Source: Laburnicola sp. R22_1
Lineage: Eukaryota; Ascomycota; Dothideomycetes; Pleosporales; Didymosphaeriaceae
Direction of reading: 5' to 3'
DNA: 64,000 nucleotides
Assembly (NCBI GenBank): GCA_014281115.1
Contig: JACONQ010000002.1
Span: forward strand, 2,852,001-2,916,000
The position numbers and the translations under genes were made by a program. This document shows, in pieces, positions 1 to 10,701 of this stretch (position 1 is its first letter; every line of letters starts with the position of its first letter). A model generated the notes under the pieces. It was not told the DNA's origin. It worked only from the letters and a program-made list of their open reading frames with translations, and ran no database searches.

Positions 1-258
1 GAATCCCGCGCGCAGTTTCGGGCCTTGCGTCGTGACGGGTGTGTTTGACCAGGAGCACTGGATTTATTGTAAGTAAGCCCTTGTATATCTCGAGCTGGCG
101 TGTTGCTAATTCAGTGGCAAGGGATTGGACCGGCGCTTGGCGCTGTGATGGCCGTGTTGTTTTACAAGTTTATTAAGATTTTGGAGTATGAGATGGCGAA
201 TCAGCATCAGGATGCTGATGATAAGGATATGGAGAAGAAGTCGAAGGAGGGTGCGTGA
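1..258 (+). CDS. aquaporin (MIP family), 3' end only
   Basis: This is the C-terminal part of a membrane water/glycerol channel; the rest lies left of the window. Reading from base 2, exon 1 (to 68) encodes NPARSFGP, the second NPA signature that forms the pore half-helix in loop E, and ends at WIY. A 53-bp intron (69-121) opens with GTAAGT and closes at CAAG. The TTCAG acceptor just upstream would shift the frame. Using CAAG restores the family continuation WIGPALGAVMAVLFYKFIK, which is the last membrane helix. Exon 2 (122-258) then gives a short charged cytosolic tail (DADDKDMEKKSKEGA) and TGA. Codon use is GC-rich and free of RIP. Identity as a MIP channel is strong; water versus glycerol specificity cannot be judged from this end. 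Confidence 0.9.
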
Positions 259-282
259 AGTTTTTTCTGGGGGAGGGGGAGT

Positions 283-520
283 TTACATAGGTAGGCAAGC
301 AAGTTAGGGTGTTATTATTGTAGGGTTAGTTGTCTTAGAAGCTAGGGGAGGCGTTAGAAAAACTTTAACGCGCTCTAGTTCTAGGGCTTAGCACGTATAT
401 AATATTATATAATATTATATATGCGCTAGTAATGTAATAAAAAAAGCAGTAATTAAATATAGTAGGGCTACTTAAAAACTAATAAGTGGAGGCAGTTTAT
501 ACTCCTGCCCAGAAGAGAGG
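283..520. repeat. repeat R1, copy 1 (inverted partner at 47925-48165)
   Basis: About 230 bp match the reverse complement of 47925-48165. Shared landmarks include the GTAGGCAAG start, the TAATATTATATAATATTATAT tract, the AATAAGTGGAGGCAGTTTAT segment and a CCTAG/CCCAG-AGAG end. Differences are mostly C/T or G/A transitions. It marks the left edge of the transposon block just after the aquaporin. It could be an LTR or another element terminus; the family is not recognised. Confidence 0.7.
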
Positions 521-668
521 TTTTATTTATAGTAGTAGACCTAAGAAAGTATAAAATATACTTAGGATTACTATAGATTTCTACCTATAATTTAAAACTT
601 AACTTTTATATAAGTTAATTATTATTTTAAAAAAGTTATAGTAGAATACGCCTAACTATACTAAAGTA

Positions 669-1268
669 CTTTTTTTGTCATTACCTTTTTCACGCTCTTT
701 TTGATTACTAAGCAGGGGCTCTGCTTTTTTGTCATGTTATTTAAGATGAAAGCCTTTGTCGTGCTACTCCTAGGTAGTTAATTTAATGCTACACATACTA
801 AAGTAGCCCTTAAAGATATAAAATAGTTTAGTTTAATAATATTAGACTTAATTATAAAATATTACGCATATTATATAAGCTATATAGGTAATAAGATATT
901 TATAATTTTAGTAGAGGTAATAATACTATAGATATACTAAGAGTTTACTAATATAGTAAATAATAATTAATTAGAAATACTTATAAAATATTCTGCAACT
1001 AACCTAAATATTAATTTGCTTTTTAGAAAATAATTATTTTATTAGCTACTTTATAGTTTATTTAAGAATAAGCTAAGTATCTTATATAAGTATATTATAG
1101 ATTACTTATAAAAAGGCTAAATATAATATTTAAAGTTACTAGCTATGTGTATTATTAAATTATCTACCTAGGGGTAGAATAATAAAGGCTTTTATCTTAA
1201 ATAATATAATAAAAAAGCAGAGCCCCTACTTAGTAATTAAAAGATTGTAAAAAGGTAATTATAAAAAA
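669..1268. mobile_element. MITE-like element with ~115-bp terminal inverted repeats
   Basis: 669-790 is repeated in inverted orientation at 1154-1268. Shared words include TACCTAGG, GCAGAGCCCCT and TTAGTAAT, with a T-rich tract at one end facing an A-rich tract at the other. The ~360 bp between the arms have no coding capacity. A third, lone copy of the arm lies at 1436-1555. The first arm keeps many CA/TG dinucleotides, while the second is heavily C-to-T mutated. This is the structure of a non-autonomous DNA transposon. The parent family is not identified and no clear target duplication is seen. Confidence 0.55.
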
Positions 1269-1435
1269 AGCGCGTTTAAACTACTAAGTAAGTTTAGTAG
1301 TCTTAGCGCGCACAACTCTTATATACAAAGTTTTTATAAAGAGGCTACTTAGAACTTTAGAGAAGGGATAAAACTTTAGCATAGTAACACTATAGTTATT
1401 TATTCTTTCTTTACTATTCTAATTATTATGTAGCG

Positions 1436-1555
1436 TTAAATTAACTACCTAGGGGTAGCACAACAAAGGCTTTTATCTCAAATAATATAATAAAAAAAGC
1501 AGAGCCCCCTGCTTAGTAATTAAAAAGAGCGTAAAAAAGGTAATAACAAAAAAAA
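1436..1555. repeat. extra copy of the 669-790 inverted-repeat arm
   Basis: It has the same orientation as the 1154-1268 arm and carries TACCTAGGGGTAGCAC, GCAGAGCCCC and AAAGAGCGTAAAAAAGGTAA. It is less RIP-mutated than that arm. It may belong to a second, partly deleted element. Confidence 0.6.
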
Positions 1556-1645
1556 GCATAATTATTATAAATAACACAAGTTAATATATTAATAGGTATA
1601 TACTACTATATTTATAAGTAGAATAAGGGTAATATATACTAGATA

Positions 1646-1838
1646 TGTTGGATAGGCTCTCACTAGTGAAAGGAAAGGAACTGAAAAACGGATTACATTT
1701 GAAGATTGATTCTTATTCTTTGTGTGGATGCTACAGAGGTGTACATGCTCTTGTCTAAGTAGGACCGAAGTAGGATCGAGGCGGTCTATTGGGCATCGTT
1801 GGGCAGCCAATGTATCTACCAATGCCTATAATCCGACA
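1646..1838 (-). repeat. Copia 3' LTR
   Basis: 193 bp, TG...CA ended, 189/193 identical by eye to the LTR at 7500-7692. It is preceded by AGATA. Confidence 0.96.
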
Positions 1839-1907
1839 CTGGAAATCTTTTCTTTCTGGATAGCTTGGTAGTGACTGTGTGTGTCTATATTAACTGTGTG
1901 TAAAGCA

Positions 1908-3791
1908 TTAAACATCAGAGCCTGTTAGCCTCTGTACCCAGCCCTTAACTCGGACTGTCAACTTATTCCTGTTAATAAGGTGCTTAAGGGCGCGGTTTGG
2001 TGATGCCTTGGTGAAAGCGTCCGCAGGATTGTCTTCACCATTAATCCAGCGGATCTTAGTGATCTCGCGACGCTCATATGACTGGCGCAACGCCATGATG
2101 TCGATCATAAGGCGCTTTTCCTTTGTTGTCCCAAGCTTCACTAGACACTCGTACAGCGAGTACGAATCTGTGCAGATAACCAAGGGAATTGCAGGTAGTC
2201 TAAGGCGTTCTGTGATCATCCTCAAGGTGGTTGCAATAGCGATGCCGATGTCAAAACCGTTGACCATGCCATAGATTTCTGAGGCTAGTACGCTTCGTGT
2301 GACGCGTTTGTATTTTGTAGAGCTGTAGTGGATCACATTGCCACAGATTGTAAAGGTGTTATCAACGTCTGTAGACTCATTGACAAGCATTAATACAAAG
2401 CCTAGCTGCGAACTAAGGTCCTTGTTATTGGCAAATGAGCCGTCTACAAAGACCATCAACTTAGCATTGATAAGGTCAACGGGTACGTAGCGCAGACCGC
2501 GGTCGAGGTTCTCCATCTGCCATTTAAGGCGCTTGTTGAGCGCCCTGATGTCCTCATCCGAAGGTTGCTGCGCTTGCGCGGCTACGGACAAATCGAAAGA
2601 AGCCTCTGGTTGGCACGTTGAGGCGATGTACGCCCCGCGGGCGCGCTGTTCCGTGTACTGTTGCGCGCGATCGTGCGCCTTAATGTCCACAAGCTTAATC
2701 TTTCCTCCTTGTCCCTTCTGCTTAAGGTTTAAGATCGCTTCGCCATTTTCCATCGTAAGCGTGCAACCGTTAAAGTCCAGTTGCACGTCTAGCGTTAGGA
2801 CAGTCTTTGGCTTCGATCGGAACTGTGCGTCCTCGAGCTTTTTCTCTTCGAGCGACGAGAATGCGGCTGTCCCAAGCATGAGGGTATCGTCGGTCTGCAT
2901 GCCAACGAGTCCGAAGGCGTCTGCGTCCCCGTTTGTGACCAACAAGCAAGGGTCGTACGTTGATGTGGACATGTCCAATTCCTTACGGTGATGTCCGTGG
3001 TACGTTGTCCACCAATGAACCCCTGCCTCCGCGATCCCATACAGCGGTTTGATCACGTGAAGCAGCGTGCCTTCCGGATATTTTGACACTAGTTCTGAGG
3101 GGAGATGTGCAAGAATCGTCCTCTGGAGATTTGTCTGCGCTTGAGGGTATGCCTGCGTTATATCGCGCAGCTCAACAGTCATCTCACGTTGTACAAGTAC
3201 GGGCGCTAGGGCCATAATCAGACGCTGGCTACAGCGTTGAATAGTTGGAGACTGTGTTAAGATAGCTTCCTTGTCGTGGTCCTGGTAGCCTTGGATGACT
3301 AGACGGGATTTCTCGTAGGGCTTAGTTGTTATTCCTTTGACCTCTCGTACAAGACGCGATTTGAAAATTCGGATCCCGCCGTGCAATTCCTTATCGTACA
3401 GTTCAAACTCGAACACTCCACGGCCTACGAGGTCACTAATCTCTTGATCGTTGGACGCCTTAAAGGGTGCGCCTGGGGTTGTGATGACCCCATCGTTGCG
3501 TAGCTTGATCGCTAGCTCATGGTTGGCCTCCTCCTTCTTAGTTATGTACACATTCGCCTTGCGCTTGTTTTTTGATCCTAGAGGACGGCCTCTCTTGCTT
3601 GGTTGCGCTGCCATAGGTACTTCCACATCTGCAGGTGGCTCATGCAGTGCGTGTGGCGCATCAGGGTCGCTCCAGAGGTGGTCTGGTCTGTAGTATGGCT
3701 TGACAACAGTTGATCTGAATGTTGTTGGACCATTGATTATGTCAACAGTGACGTTGTGGCCATCTATGCTGGCGATTTTATACGGGCTGTT
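1908..3791 (-). pseudogene. Copia reverse transcriptase-RNase H (second part, after in-frame TAG)
   Basis: This is open in the same frame as the upstream Gag-integrase and separated from it only by the TAG at 3792-3794. It has no ATG of its own until MAAQPS near 3614. Counting from the GTG at 3626 it is 572 residues. The RT motifs are KSRLVIQGY, the DITQAYPQA block, PLYGIAEAGVHWW and MQTDDTLML, where QTDD stands in the usual YVDD position. RNase H shows D395 (VFVDGSF), E450 (LASEIYG), D487 (ICTDSYS) and a late NPADAFTK. As it stands it would need stop readthrough to be made as a fusion, so I treat it as the separated half of a broken polyprotein. Confidence 0.9.
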
Positions 3792-6700
3792 CTAGCCGTC
3801 ACTTTCTCTCCAGATTAAAACCTCGCTTTGTAGCGGGAGTGCGAGTACGTCTTTAGTAGCAGGTCCGTTCCGGGTGTTTAGGGCATCCGCAACCTGGCGC
3901 TCTGCAGCGATCTTGCGCAGGGCTTTCGTCGCCTTTTGAATGGCCTCGCTGCGCTTGACCATTGACGGTGACGGCGGTGACTCCGTCGTTATACGTGGGT
4001 ACGCCCCAAAGACCAGCAGAGTCGGGACTAGCCCGTCAGGGCCGGCCGTATCGTTGACGGCTTTCACAGCCATCTGGAGGATCGCCTCGTCGGACATAGT
4101 GCCGGCGAGCTCGACATGGAGTATATCCCATGCGCGGCGTAGGGGCGCATAATACCTCTCAGTCTTGCCTATAGACCAGTGCGCCTCCGTAGGCACTTGT
4201 TTACACGTTACTCCCATAATCTTTGCCTCAGCGCGGAACTCTGCGCTCGCGAAGTTGGTGCCTGCATCGTGTGTAATGATATCCGGCGGGCCTTGGTAGG
4301 TGTCAATCCATAACATCCGTAGTGCCTTCCACGTCTCCTTGGCCGAAATAGCGCTGAGGAACTTCGCGCCTTGAAACGCAGTGGACGCATCGACCACGTG
4401 CAGTACGGGCTTGTTGCCCAGGTACATCACGTCGACAAGGATTTCGTAATTGAAGTAGCGGTCGTCCTTGAGGGTGAACTTAAATCGGCGCGGCGCGGAG
4501 CTATTTAGTTGACAATGATGACAGAACTTTGTGATTTCCTCGAGAGTTCTTTCTTCAAAGTCGTTGTGACCGGCATTTTTCAATAGCTTGACGAGTCGTA
4601 TGACAGCTGGGTGCCCGAACCGGCGATGCAGCCGTCTTAACTCAGTCTCTGTCAGAAACATCGTTGCGCGCTCTCTCTTGTTGAGATGGAACCACGGATG
4701 TCCCCATTTTCGGATCACTGGGGTGCGGTGTTCTCCTTGTACGAGCTCATCCGTGGTGTTGTTGAAATAGACATTCAACCTGTCCATATCCGCAAGGCAC
4801 AGCAGGAACGGTGTGGGCGCTTCAAGCACCTCGAAATCGATTTTCCCGATCTCCGTAGGGACCTGCGCGGTGCCGATAGACGCGGTAACACAGCCCTTGC
4901 CGAATTTGATGGACGCTTTTCCTGCTGTAGATATGTCCATCGTGACCGTTAGGTCTTCTTGTGTCAGCGCGAGGTATTGTTCCCTGCCGACCGTGGATAC
5001 ATTGGCGGCGCCAGTATCGGGCAGGATTCCCTGGTACACGGATCGCGCGTATTGGTCCTTAATGAGAAACTGCGACGCTGGCGTTGACAGTGCACGTCTG
5101 CTGTAAATGTCGTCGCCAGAGATGTGGTGCAGGAATGCTTGATCTGCGAGGCATTGTTCCTTGAAGAATTGTTGTTCGACGTACGCGGCTGTGACGCTAT
5201 TGTCGTCGTCCTCGTCCTCGTAAGCTTCCTCTTCTCTCCAGCCTTCTTGGTTGTACTGGGTCGCGTGTTCAATCCCTTCATACTCCGCGAGGTACACGGA
5301 GAAGTCTGCGGGCGGTTGTGTGTCCGCAAAGTGACATGCGGAAAAAAACTGTGCGCGGGCTGCCTTGCGTTCTTCGTCCGTATGGTTGGTCGACCAGCAG
5401 CCTTCCTTCTGGCAGACAAAACACTTCTTCTTCCAGCGTGGCGTGAATCCACGTGCGCTGTCATAGCTATTAAAGCGCTGACTGCCTCTGTTGCTTGCTT
5501 GGCCTCCTCGGAATCCACCGCTGAATCCACCTCCGCCTCTAAATCCTCCTCTGAATCCCCCTCGATCTCTTCCATTGCTGTTGTAGCGGCGGTCCAGGTA
5601 GTACTGGTCCTCCGTGACCGTATTGCTCCCCATTAGCATTTGTGTCGTGTGCTGACGTGCAAGGTGCGTCTCAATTGCAGACCGTAAGTCTGAAAAGAGC
5701 CCTTCGCAGATTAGGGCTGGCTTAAATAGTGCCATTTCGAGTTCAGGAACTCTACGGCACGCATTGATGACCGTTGTACGCAAAGCATCCTCGCCTTCAA
5801 AGTTCTTCCCAAGCGCGCGTTGGCACAGCTGCAGCTTATCTAGCAGGATCTGCAACACCTCGTGTAGGCCCTTTTTGGGGTTCTCTATTCGTGTGCGAGC
5901 AAAGCTTGTAGTAGTCCAGTCCGTGTAGTAATGCTGATGGTGGACGTTATGGTCAAAATGGTTCTTAATCGCCATGTACGCACTAGCGAAGCTGTTGTCC
6001 CTTTGTACGACCTGGATGTAGAACATCTCTGCGCGTCTAGTGAGAATACGAGGAAACACCGCATGAAACTCTTCCTCTTTGATGTCGACCTGCCAACAGA
6101 TGCTGAAGAAGATCTTGATCTTGTCATCCAGGAGATCGTACGCGTCCCCTGTATACTTCTTGCTGTTGTCCCAGATCTTTGAGAATTGCGTGATCGTGCT
6201 GGCGTTAAGCCTGTTGTTGCGTGACCATCGTGGCGGCAGCGTCTTGTACGGGTCGTGGGGAAGTTCAGGCGGTCTGTAGGGTATGCCAATTGTCGGCTGC
6301 TGCGGAAATGGCGTGATTTCGCGATACGCGGTCGCTGGTGGTCGTGTGTGAGTTTGGGGTCGCCATTGTTGTGATCGGTCGCCTTGTGCCCACTGTTGTC
6401 GAGGTTGATGTCCTCCAAGCGCATCGCTTATGTACGGCGACTCCGGACCGTTAGGGCTCTGGTGTACCAGTTGTGGCTCCTGGCTTCGAGCGCCTTGCCT
6501 TGCTTCGTACTGCTCGCCTTGTTGCAAGCCCTGTGAGACCTGCCACGACGGCGGTGGCTGCATGTGCGATTGCGGTTTCCGTGTACCAGCTACTGGGCTA
6601 GCCTGCTGTGGTTGTTCAGCCTCGGGGGCTATCCGTTGCGTGTTCCTTTGGCGTTCGTACGCTCTAGACCGGTGGTCGAACTTCATCGCTTGAAACTCCG

Positions 6701-7148
6701 CAGGGTCCCATTTGGGGGGGTTTTCCATGGCCAGTGTCTTGTATAGGGAATCTACTACCCTAGCGCGGTTGTTGCCAGTGTAGACTCCCCTATTTCGCAG
6801 CACGGTCTTGAGAGACTTCAGAGTATTTCGCTCAACCTTAAGGAACAGGTCTCTTGTCCATCCTTTAAAGTCCACTTTATAGTCGTCAAAAAGCTCATTG
6901 TCCCAGACCATTGCCACGTTGTAGTCGTGGACCATCTTAGCGACCCAGGTTGTCGTGTGCGTCTCGTTTGCATCCGCCGGTACGGGTACATCCCAGAGAG
7001 ATGTGTTGATGACATCGAGCGCGACTGTGTATGGACAGTCTCTCATAAGATGCTTGGCGGTGAACTTAGCCCAAAGGGAAGGAGCTTGCTCGCGTTCGCT
7101 TGTGCCGTGCTCTGATGGTTCGTTGAGCAGCTGATTCTGAGCATCCAC
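3792..7148 (-). CDS. Copia Gag-protease-integrase polyprotein (first part)
   Basis: 1118 residues before a TAG stop. The Gag part spans about 1-560 with a Gln/Pro-rich middle. An Arg-Gly-Gly-rich RNA-binding stretch lies at ~526-553. A zinc knuckle at 576-589 has the order Cys-Cys-Cys-His (CFVCQKEGCWSTNH) instead of the usual CCHC. The aspartic protease active site is DTG at 711-713. The integrase zinc domain is H841, H845, C876, C879. The catalytic triad is D906 (LVDVMY), D961 (ITHDAGTNF) and E997 (GKTERYY). The product would assemble virus-like particles and integrate cDNA. The reading frame continues past the stop into the RT part at 3791-1908 with no other interruption, so in a functional ancestor this was one polyprotein. 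The stop is most simply a G-to-A or C-to-T transition. Confidence 0.95.
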   Translation of the reverse strand: MDAQNQLLNEPSEHGTSEREQAPSLWAKFTAKHLMRDCPYTVALDVINTSLWDVPVPADANETHTTTWVAKMVHDYNVAMVWDNELFDDYKVDFKGWTRDLFLKVERNTLKSLKTVLRNRGVYTGNNRARVVDSLYKTLAMENPPKWDPAEFQAMKFDHRSRAYERQRNTQRIAPEAEQPQQASPVAGTRKPQSHMQPPPSWQVSQGLQQGEQYEARQGARSQEPQLVHQSPNGPESPYISDALGGHQPRQQWAQGDRSQQWRPQTHTRPPATAYREITPFPQQPTIGIPYRPPELPHDPYKTLPPRWSRNNRLNASTITQFSKIWDNSKKYTGDAYDLLDDKIKIFFSICWQVDIKEEEFHAVFPRILTRRAEMFYIQVVQRDNSFASAYMAIKNHFDHNVHHQHYYTDWTTTSFARTRIENPKKGLHEVLQILLDKLQLCQRALGKNFEGEDALRTTVINACRRVPELEMALFKPALICEGLFSDLRSAIETHLARQHTTQMLMGSNTVTEDQYYLDRRYNSNGRDRGGFRGGFRGGGGFSGGFRGGQASNRGSQRFNSYDSARGFTPRWKKKCFVCQKEGCWSTNHTDEERKAARAQFFSACHFADTQPPADFSVYLAEYEGIEHATQYNQEGWREEEAYEDEDDDNSVTAAYVEQQFFKEQCLADQAFLHHISGDDIYSRRALSTPASQFLIKDQYARSVYQGILPDTGAANVSTVGREQYLALTQEDLTVTMDISTAGKASIKFGKGCVTASIGTAQVPTEIGKIDFEVLEAPTPFLLCLADMDRLNVYFNNTTDELVQGEHRTPVIRKWGHPWFHLNKRERATMFLTETELRRLHRRFGHPAVIRLVKLLKNAGHNDFEERTLEEITKFCHHCQLNSSAPRRFKFTLKDDRYFNYEILVDVMYLGNKPVLHVVDASTAFQGAKFLSAISAKETWKALRMLWIDTYQGPPDIITHDAGTNFASAEFRAEAKIMGVTCKQVPTEAHWSIGKTERYYAPLRRAWDILHVELAGTMSDEAILQMAVKAVNDTAGPDGLVPTLLVFGAYPRITTESPPSPSMVKRSEAIQKATKALRKIAAERQVADALNTRNGPATKDVLALPLQSEVLIWRESDG

Positions 7149-7499
7149 CGCATCCGCGGCGCTTGTATCGCTTTAGTTGTCCGCCATCGTGCTGACGTGT
7201 GTTGACGCGTTGTCGGTGTTGTCTTGCTAGTTGGTCGTTTCCAGCACTTGTTGTGGTCGTACGTAATTGGGTCGTCTGGAGACGCTCGTACTAAATCGGT
7301 ATGCGTTGCTGACGCGCTCTGTGTCCGCGGATCGGCCTGAACCAGCAGCTTAGAGGGAGGTTAAGAGTGCTTCGTGTTATCTCTGCCTCGCTCTGTTCTT
7401 AGCACATATGTCTTGTCCTGAGATTTCTCACGTCGGGGTGTCGACAGTCTGTCTCTTCTACCTTGCTGTCTGTGATCGCCTTAAGCAATTACTGATTAG
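7149..7499 (-). other. Copia leader between 5' LTR and gag
   Basis: About 350 bp of untranslated leader on the minus strand. It is of normal base composition, with no ORF and no recognised primer binding site. Confidence 0.6.
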
Positions 7500-7692
7500 T
7501 GTTGGATAGGCTCTCACTAGTGAAAGGAAAGGAACTGAAAAACGGATTATATTTGAAGATTGATTCTTATTCTTCGTGTGGATGCTACAGAGGTGTACAT
7601 GCTCTTGTCCAAGTAGGACCGAAGTAGGATCGAGGCGGTCTATTGGGCATTGTTGGGCAGCCAATGTATCTACCAATGCCTATAATCCGACA
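7500..7692 (-). repeat. Copia 5' LTR
   Basis: 193 bp. It differs from its partner at four C/T sites (contexts ATTAYATT, TCTTYGTG, GTCYAAG and CATYGTT) and is followed by AGATA. Confidence 0.96.
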
Positions 7693-7792
7693 AGATATAT
7701 ATTTATCGCTCTATTACTATATTATTAAGATTGTTCTAGATAAAGCCCCTACTATTACTTTATACTCTACTATCTATCTAGGTATTAATATA

Positions 7793-9681
7793 CTTTATAC
7801 TCGAGTCGGACACTCTATTAAGTTAGACACTTTGCTAAGACCCTACTAAAACGTACTATTAGCAATAGTATAACGCAATACCTTAACTATATAATAAACT
7901 ACTAGTGTTAAAAAAAGCGTATATATAGCTTATAATCTAGGCTATTAAATAAGACGCAACACTCTCTTAGCAATGCGCTACAGCTATTTATAACGTCTCT
8001 TAAAGTACACTTAGCAACTAACGTGCTAGAAAGATATTTAGACGCGACTACGCACTTAATAAAATAAGACTTACTATAAAAGAGGAGTAGGCGATTGTAG
8101 AGCATATACTCGACCTAGACGCGCGAGGATTTCCGCCTCAGCTCAATGCTATAAAAGATATGGCTGATTCTTTACTGGCTGCACGCCACTATAAGCTAGT
8201 TGGCCAGAGATGGCCTTATGACTTTGTTAAGCGCCAGCTAGAGCTTAAAGTTAAGTTTAATCGAAAGTACGACTATAAGAGAGCTCTCTAGAAGGATCCT
8301 AAGGTGATATAAGACTGGTTCCGGCTTGTGAAGAATATAAAGGCTAAACATAGTATCCTAGACAAGGACACCTACAATTTTAATAAAGCAGGCTTTATAA
8401 TAGACATAATATTAACTAGAGTAGTAGTTATAGGCTCTAAGCGTTGAGGACGGCCAAAGCAGGTACAGCAGGGCAATAGGAAGTGGACAACAGTTATCCA
8501 AGGCATTAATACGATAGGGTGGTGGATCTCACCCTTTATTATCTTCGGGGGCAAGCACCACCTCTTCGCCTAGTATAAGGAGAAGGATCTACCTTATAAT
8601 TAGGTTATTGCAGTCTCTAAGAACGGCTAGACAATAAATAAGCTTAGTCTATAGTAGCTAAAGCACTTTAATAAGCATACAAAGAGGCGTGTTATTAGCA
8701 CAACACGTTTGCTTATTCTTAATAGCTATAAGAGTTACAACTTGTTTAAATTTAAACAGTATTGCAAGAAGAGTAATATTGTTACTCTCTATATGCCCTC
8801 GCATTTGTCGCACCTCTTGCAGCCACTTAATGTGGGCTGTTTCGCGCCTTTAAAAAAGGCGTATAGGCGCCAAGCTAAGGATTTAATGCGTAACCACATC
8901 ACGCACATTACTAAAATCAAGTTTCTGTCTTGCTTTATTGCTGCTTTCAAGGCTTTGTTTACTAAAAGTAATATTAAAGGAGGCTTTTAAGATGCTGGCC
9001 TAGTGCCCTACAACCTAGAAGCTGTAATATTATAGCTTAATATCCGTCTGCGTACGCCTCTACTTTGTACTATTCGTAATAGTATATAGAAGTCGCAAAC
9101 TCCGCAAAATAGTACAAAACTTAGGTCGCAATCGACGCTAGTTAAGCAGAGGATTCAAAGGCATATAGATAGTTCCCCAACTTATATAGTTAAGGCGATG
9201 GAAAAGCTCGTTAAAGGCGCTAAGATAATAGGGCATTCTTTAGTATTAATAACCAAACGCAACGCTAAACTTTAAGCTACTAATAAGGCTGCCACACAAT
9301 ATAAATTATATAAAAGAAAGCAATTGCAGCAAGAAGGAGTCCTTATAGTTAAAGAGAACCAGCGACTAGCTACTCTAAAGGACTTTGGGGTGCGTAGTAA
9401 TGGCAAGAAGGCAAAGAAAAGGGTGCGCACTAATAGAGGCGAACCTGCTTAACAGTGCTATAGACGCTATAGTAAGCCTAGGCACAATAAAAAAACCTAT
9501 AGACAGCTTATAGAAGTAGATTCTAAATAGTTTAGCCTATTTAGACTATTAAAAATAGTTTAGCCTATTTAGACTATTAAAAATAGTTTATATTAACTCT
9601 ATACTATTGTAAATAGTATAGAACTTAGTAGGGTCTTGGCAAAGTGTCTAACTTAATAGAGTGTCCGACTCGAGTGCAAAG
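7793..9681 (+). mobile_element. pogo/Fot-type DNA transposon, family FotA, copy 1
   Basis: An 1889-bp element flanked by TA on each side, with ~57-bp terminal inverted repeats that start CTTTGCACTCGAGTCGG in their better-kept copy. The inner part of each repeat contains TTTGCYAAGACCC. The interior encodes a decayed DDE transposase on the plus strand (separate entry). A second copy is at 43036-44896 in the opposite orientation. The Copia element's right target site lies about 95 bp to its left. Confidence 0.9.
8100..9500 (+). pseudogene. Fot/pogo transposase, RIP-inactivated (FotA copy 1)
   Basis: The frame reads through blocks typical of Fot1/pogo transposases. There is a helix-turn-helix region around 8130-8290 (ADSLLAARHYKLVGQRWPYDF). 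The first catalytic Asp is in LDKDTYNFNKAGF, where the family has MDE-K-GF. The second block is LILNSYKSYNLF, in which the catalytic Asp has become Asn. The third block is HLSHLLQPLNVGCFAPLKKAY, again Asp to Asn. Stops fall at former Gln/Trp codons. The longest open remnant is 8709-8990. It cannot encode active enzyme. Confidence 0.88.
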
Positions 9682-9683
9682 TA

Positions 9684-10701
9684 TGTTAATATTATTTCTA
9701 AAGAAGTACTTACTATTGCTAAAGAGTATACACTATAGTTTTGCACTACTACTACTAATATAGCTACGCTAAAGTTCTATTCTATTTATAAGATACTTAT
9801 CTAGTATAAGAGATAGGTATACTTAACTATTTATAAAACTATCTTTATATACTAATTAGGCTAGTAGCTAGTCTAGTTTATAAAGAATAGTAGCGCTATA
9901 TTTTTACTTTAGTAGACGCGATTACTCCTTATTAGTACTAGAATTCTCTAGTAGGAGATATAAAAAGAAGATAATAAGGTCTTTATTAATAAGCTCTAGT
10001 ATAGTAAGAGCGTCGCATAAATCTATAAAATTCTTCTAGCTATTATTACTATTAAGTTAGCTTATTTAGTGCATAAGTGTAAATAATTAATAATAGTAGT
10101 AGTAATAAGCTAGGTGTGCTATATACGTTATAAGTAAACCTTATATAAGTTAGAAGCTTATAGAGTGTAGGCAAGGTATAAGTAGATTTAAAGTTTAAAC
10201 TATTATTACGTTATTAGATATTTAAAGTTAGTTTTTAATTAGAATTAGGTACTATATATAGTATATAATAACCTTCTATCTTAACCTACTTTAATCTTAA
10301 ACTAAAAAAAAGGTTAAAAAGATGTTTGGCAAGCTAACTATTACTAGCTATAGTACTAATTCTTTTTATAAAGAAGAAGAATAGTAGATTAAGACTATAC
10401 TTAAACTATTATAGGCTTAATAAAAAAATTATAATAATAGTAGTTATTCCTCCTACTATTATTAATACAGAAAAGCGTTTTAAGGTGTTTAATAAAAGGG
10501 GTATAGCCTTAATAAGATTACTATTAAGAATTATTATATATTACTTTTAATTACTAAGTCTTTAAAAGGTTAGTAAAAGTAAAGTTTCTTACTAAGCTTA
10601 ATATCTAAAAGGCGTATTATAAAATAAGAATTAAAAAGATAATAAATAGAAAATAGCTTTCTATATAAGGTACAGATATTTTAAGTATTTAGTAATACTA
10701 T
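9684..10701. other. RIP-mutated sequence, no gene
   Basis: AT-rich, with stops in all frames. Near 10430-10500 there is a fragment resembling the inner part of the LINE-like retroposon 3' region (TACAGAAAAGCGTTTTAAG), without the poly(T) end. Confidence 0.6.

Larger units (their letters stand above)
259..1645. other. AT-rich RIP-mutated stretch without a gene
   Basis: After a short 3' untranslated stretch the sequence becomes AT-rich, with CpA/TpG depleted and stop codons in all frames. It holds two repeat families described separately (283-520 and 669-1555). I see no surviving gene. Confidence 0.75.
1646..7692 (-). mobile_element. Ty1/Copia LTR retrotransposon, full length, young
   Basis: A 6047-bp element is bounded by two 193-bp LTRs (1646-1838 and 7500-7692). 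They begin TGTTGG and end CCGACA as read on the plus strand, and are flanked by the 5-bp target duplication AGATA (1641-1645 and 7693-7697). Coding is on the minus strand, so 7500-7692 is the 5' LTR. The order gag, protease, integrase, RT, RNase H is diagnostic of Copia. The LTRs differ at four sites, all C/T at CpA or CpG, so the insertion is recent and only lightly mutated. A purine-rich stretch abuts the 3' LTR on the coding strand (complement of about 1839-1860). No primer binding site was assigned. Confidence 0.97.
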
